64,000 bases of DNA from Pseudomonadota bacterium (GTDB taxonomy: Bacteria; Pseudomonadota; Alphaproteobacteria; Rhizobiales; Xanthobacteraceae): positions 62,001 through 126,000 of the forward strand of contig JAEWHP010000014.1 in the NCBI GenBank assembly GCA_023387735.1, given 5' to 3'. The position numbers were made by a program, and so were the translations under genes. The notes below the pieces were generated by a model that saw only the letters and a list, made by a program, of their open reading frames with translations, had not been told where the DNA came from and did not search any database. This document shows, one piece after another, positions 63,431 to 64,000 of this stretch; the first letter of the stretch is position 1; each line of letters begins with the position of its first letter.

Positions 63431-64000
63431 CTACTGGATCTTCGCCAGCACCGCTAGGCGGCGGATGCCCTTGTTGCGGTAGGCGTCGAGGAATGCGTAG
63501 TAGTCCTTGAACGAGACGCAGCCGTTGGACTGGCCGCTCGGCCCGAGCATGTAGGTGTGCGCGAGCAACCCGTCGCGGCCGTAGATCTTGTCCTGGCCGC
63601 CGATCGGCGTCATCCGCAGCGCCGGCACGCCGTGAAACAGCGCTTCGCGCGGCTTCAGCTCGTAGATGTGCGGCGGTGTCACGCCCTGCATCCGGACGTG
63701 CGAATAGCGGATGTCGTCCATCTTGGAGCCGAGCCCCGAATGGGCCTCGAGCCGGGTGCCATCGGGCAGATACACCATCTTGGCGGAGATATCGTAGACC
63801 GCGGTCTGGCGATCATAGGGCGGCGAGCCGCCGAGCATCGGGTTCTGGCTTCGCGTATCGATGATGCTTCCGGTCACGCTCGCATCGGCCGATGCGTAAG
63901 CGAGAAGCGCGTTCTGCGAAGGTTGCGGCTTGCCCCACAGTTTCTCGACCATGTTCTGACGATCGCCGGAGGCGATCGACATCACGGCGGCCTTGGCGCG
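63431..64000 (-). CDS. DUF2778 (tlde1-like) protein, 5-prime end outside window
   Basis: At least 190 aa visible; the frame stays open to the window edge, so the start is probably upstream (an ATG at 63985 exists). DUF2778 features: AVYDISAKMVYLPDGT, LEAHSGLGSKMDD, and the His/Cys active-site pair HTYMLGPSGQSNGCVSF as in L,D-transpeptidase-like enzymes (Tlde1). It likely acts on peptidoglycan. Confidence 0.85.
   Translation of the reverse strand, partial: RAKAAVMSIASGDRQNMVEKLWGKPQPSQNALLAYASADASVTGSIIDTRSQNPMLGGSPPYDRQTAVYDISAKMVYLPDGTRLEAHSGLGSKMDDIRYSHVRMQGVTPPHIYELKPREALFHGVPALRMTPIGGQDKIYGRDGLLAHTYMLGPSGQSNGCVSFKDYYAFLDAYRNKGIRRLAVLAKIQ

Overview
The window reads as chromosome from an alphaproteobacterium of the Bradyrhizobium / Nitrobacteraceae type. 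The evidence is high GC with GC-rich third codon positions, GTG and TTG starts, bradyrhizobial small families (DUF3775, DUF3126, Usg, CHCC zinc finger), a groESL operon with CIRCE-type operators, and many short palindromic intergenic repeats. No rRNA, CRISPR array, phage or transposase was seen. The only tRNA is tRNA-Leu(UAA).

Layout. 1-2.7 kb: DUF3775, host-attachment-like, tandem PilZ and transglutaminase-like peptidase genes. 3.2-11.9 kb: a tightly coupled five-gene unit (zinc ribbon/cyclase-like/AAA/TPR regulator, cytochrome P450, membrane protein of unknown family, Dyp-type heme peroxidase, HSL-type esterase); this is the most unusual gene set here. 12-26 kb: small and housekeeping genes, including a ribbon-helix-helix-like/Rmf-like pair, gamma carbonic anhydrase, serine acetyltransferase, hydrolases, an FAD monooxygenase, tRNA-Leu, a TMEM175-like channel and a PlsC-type acyltransferase. 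26-39 kb: a peptide/amide import and breakdown region (divergent substrate-binding protein, M20 peptidase, two permeases, fused double ATPase, M81 MlrC-like peptidase, M20 amidohydrolase, amidase, then a crotonase and a lipase-like hydrolase). 39-45 kb: quinone oxidoreductase, HCCA-isomerase-like protein, GST, MetE-like methyltransferase, Gpt, and a CinA-like MoCF protein. 45-52 kb: the ATP-grasp / alpha-E / transglutaminase / Anbu set, split by an unrelated substrate-binding protein and a methyltransferase. 52-56.6 kb: SDR, MFS, CNT nucleoside transporter, cupin, Usg. 56.7-59.1 kb: groES-groEL. 59.4-64 kb: small proteins, a Crp/Fnr regulator, a YIP1-signal peptidase I fusion, a GIY-YIG nuclease gene carried inside a palindromic repeat element, and a DUF2778 protein cut by the window end.

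Points most worth following: (1) the P450/Dyp/cyclase-like unit; (2) the 401-bp GIY-YIG element with about 45-bp inverted ends, whose short gene-less counterpart lies at 48445-48547; (3) three 9-9-9 CIRCE-like operators plus an RpoH-like promoter before groES; (4) the YIP1-LepB fusion; (5) several short inverted or phased motifs upstream of genes. All functional calls come from reading motifs by eye. No database search was run.
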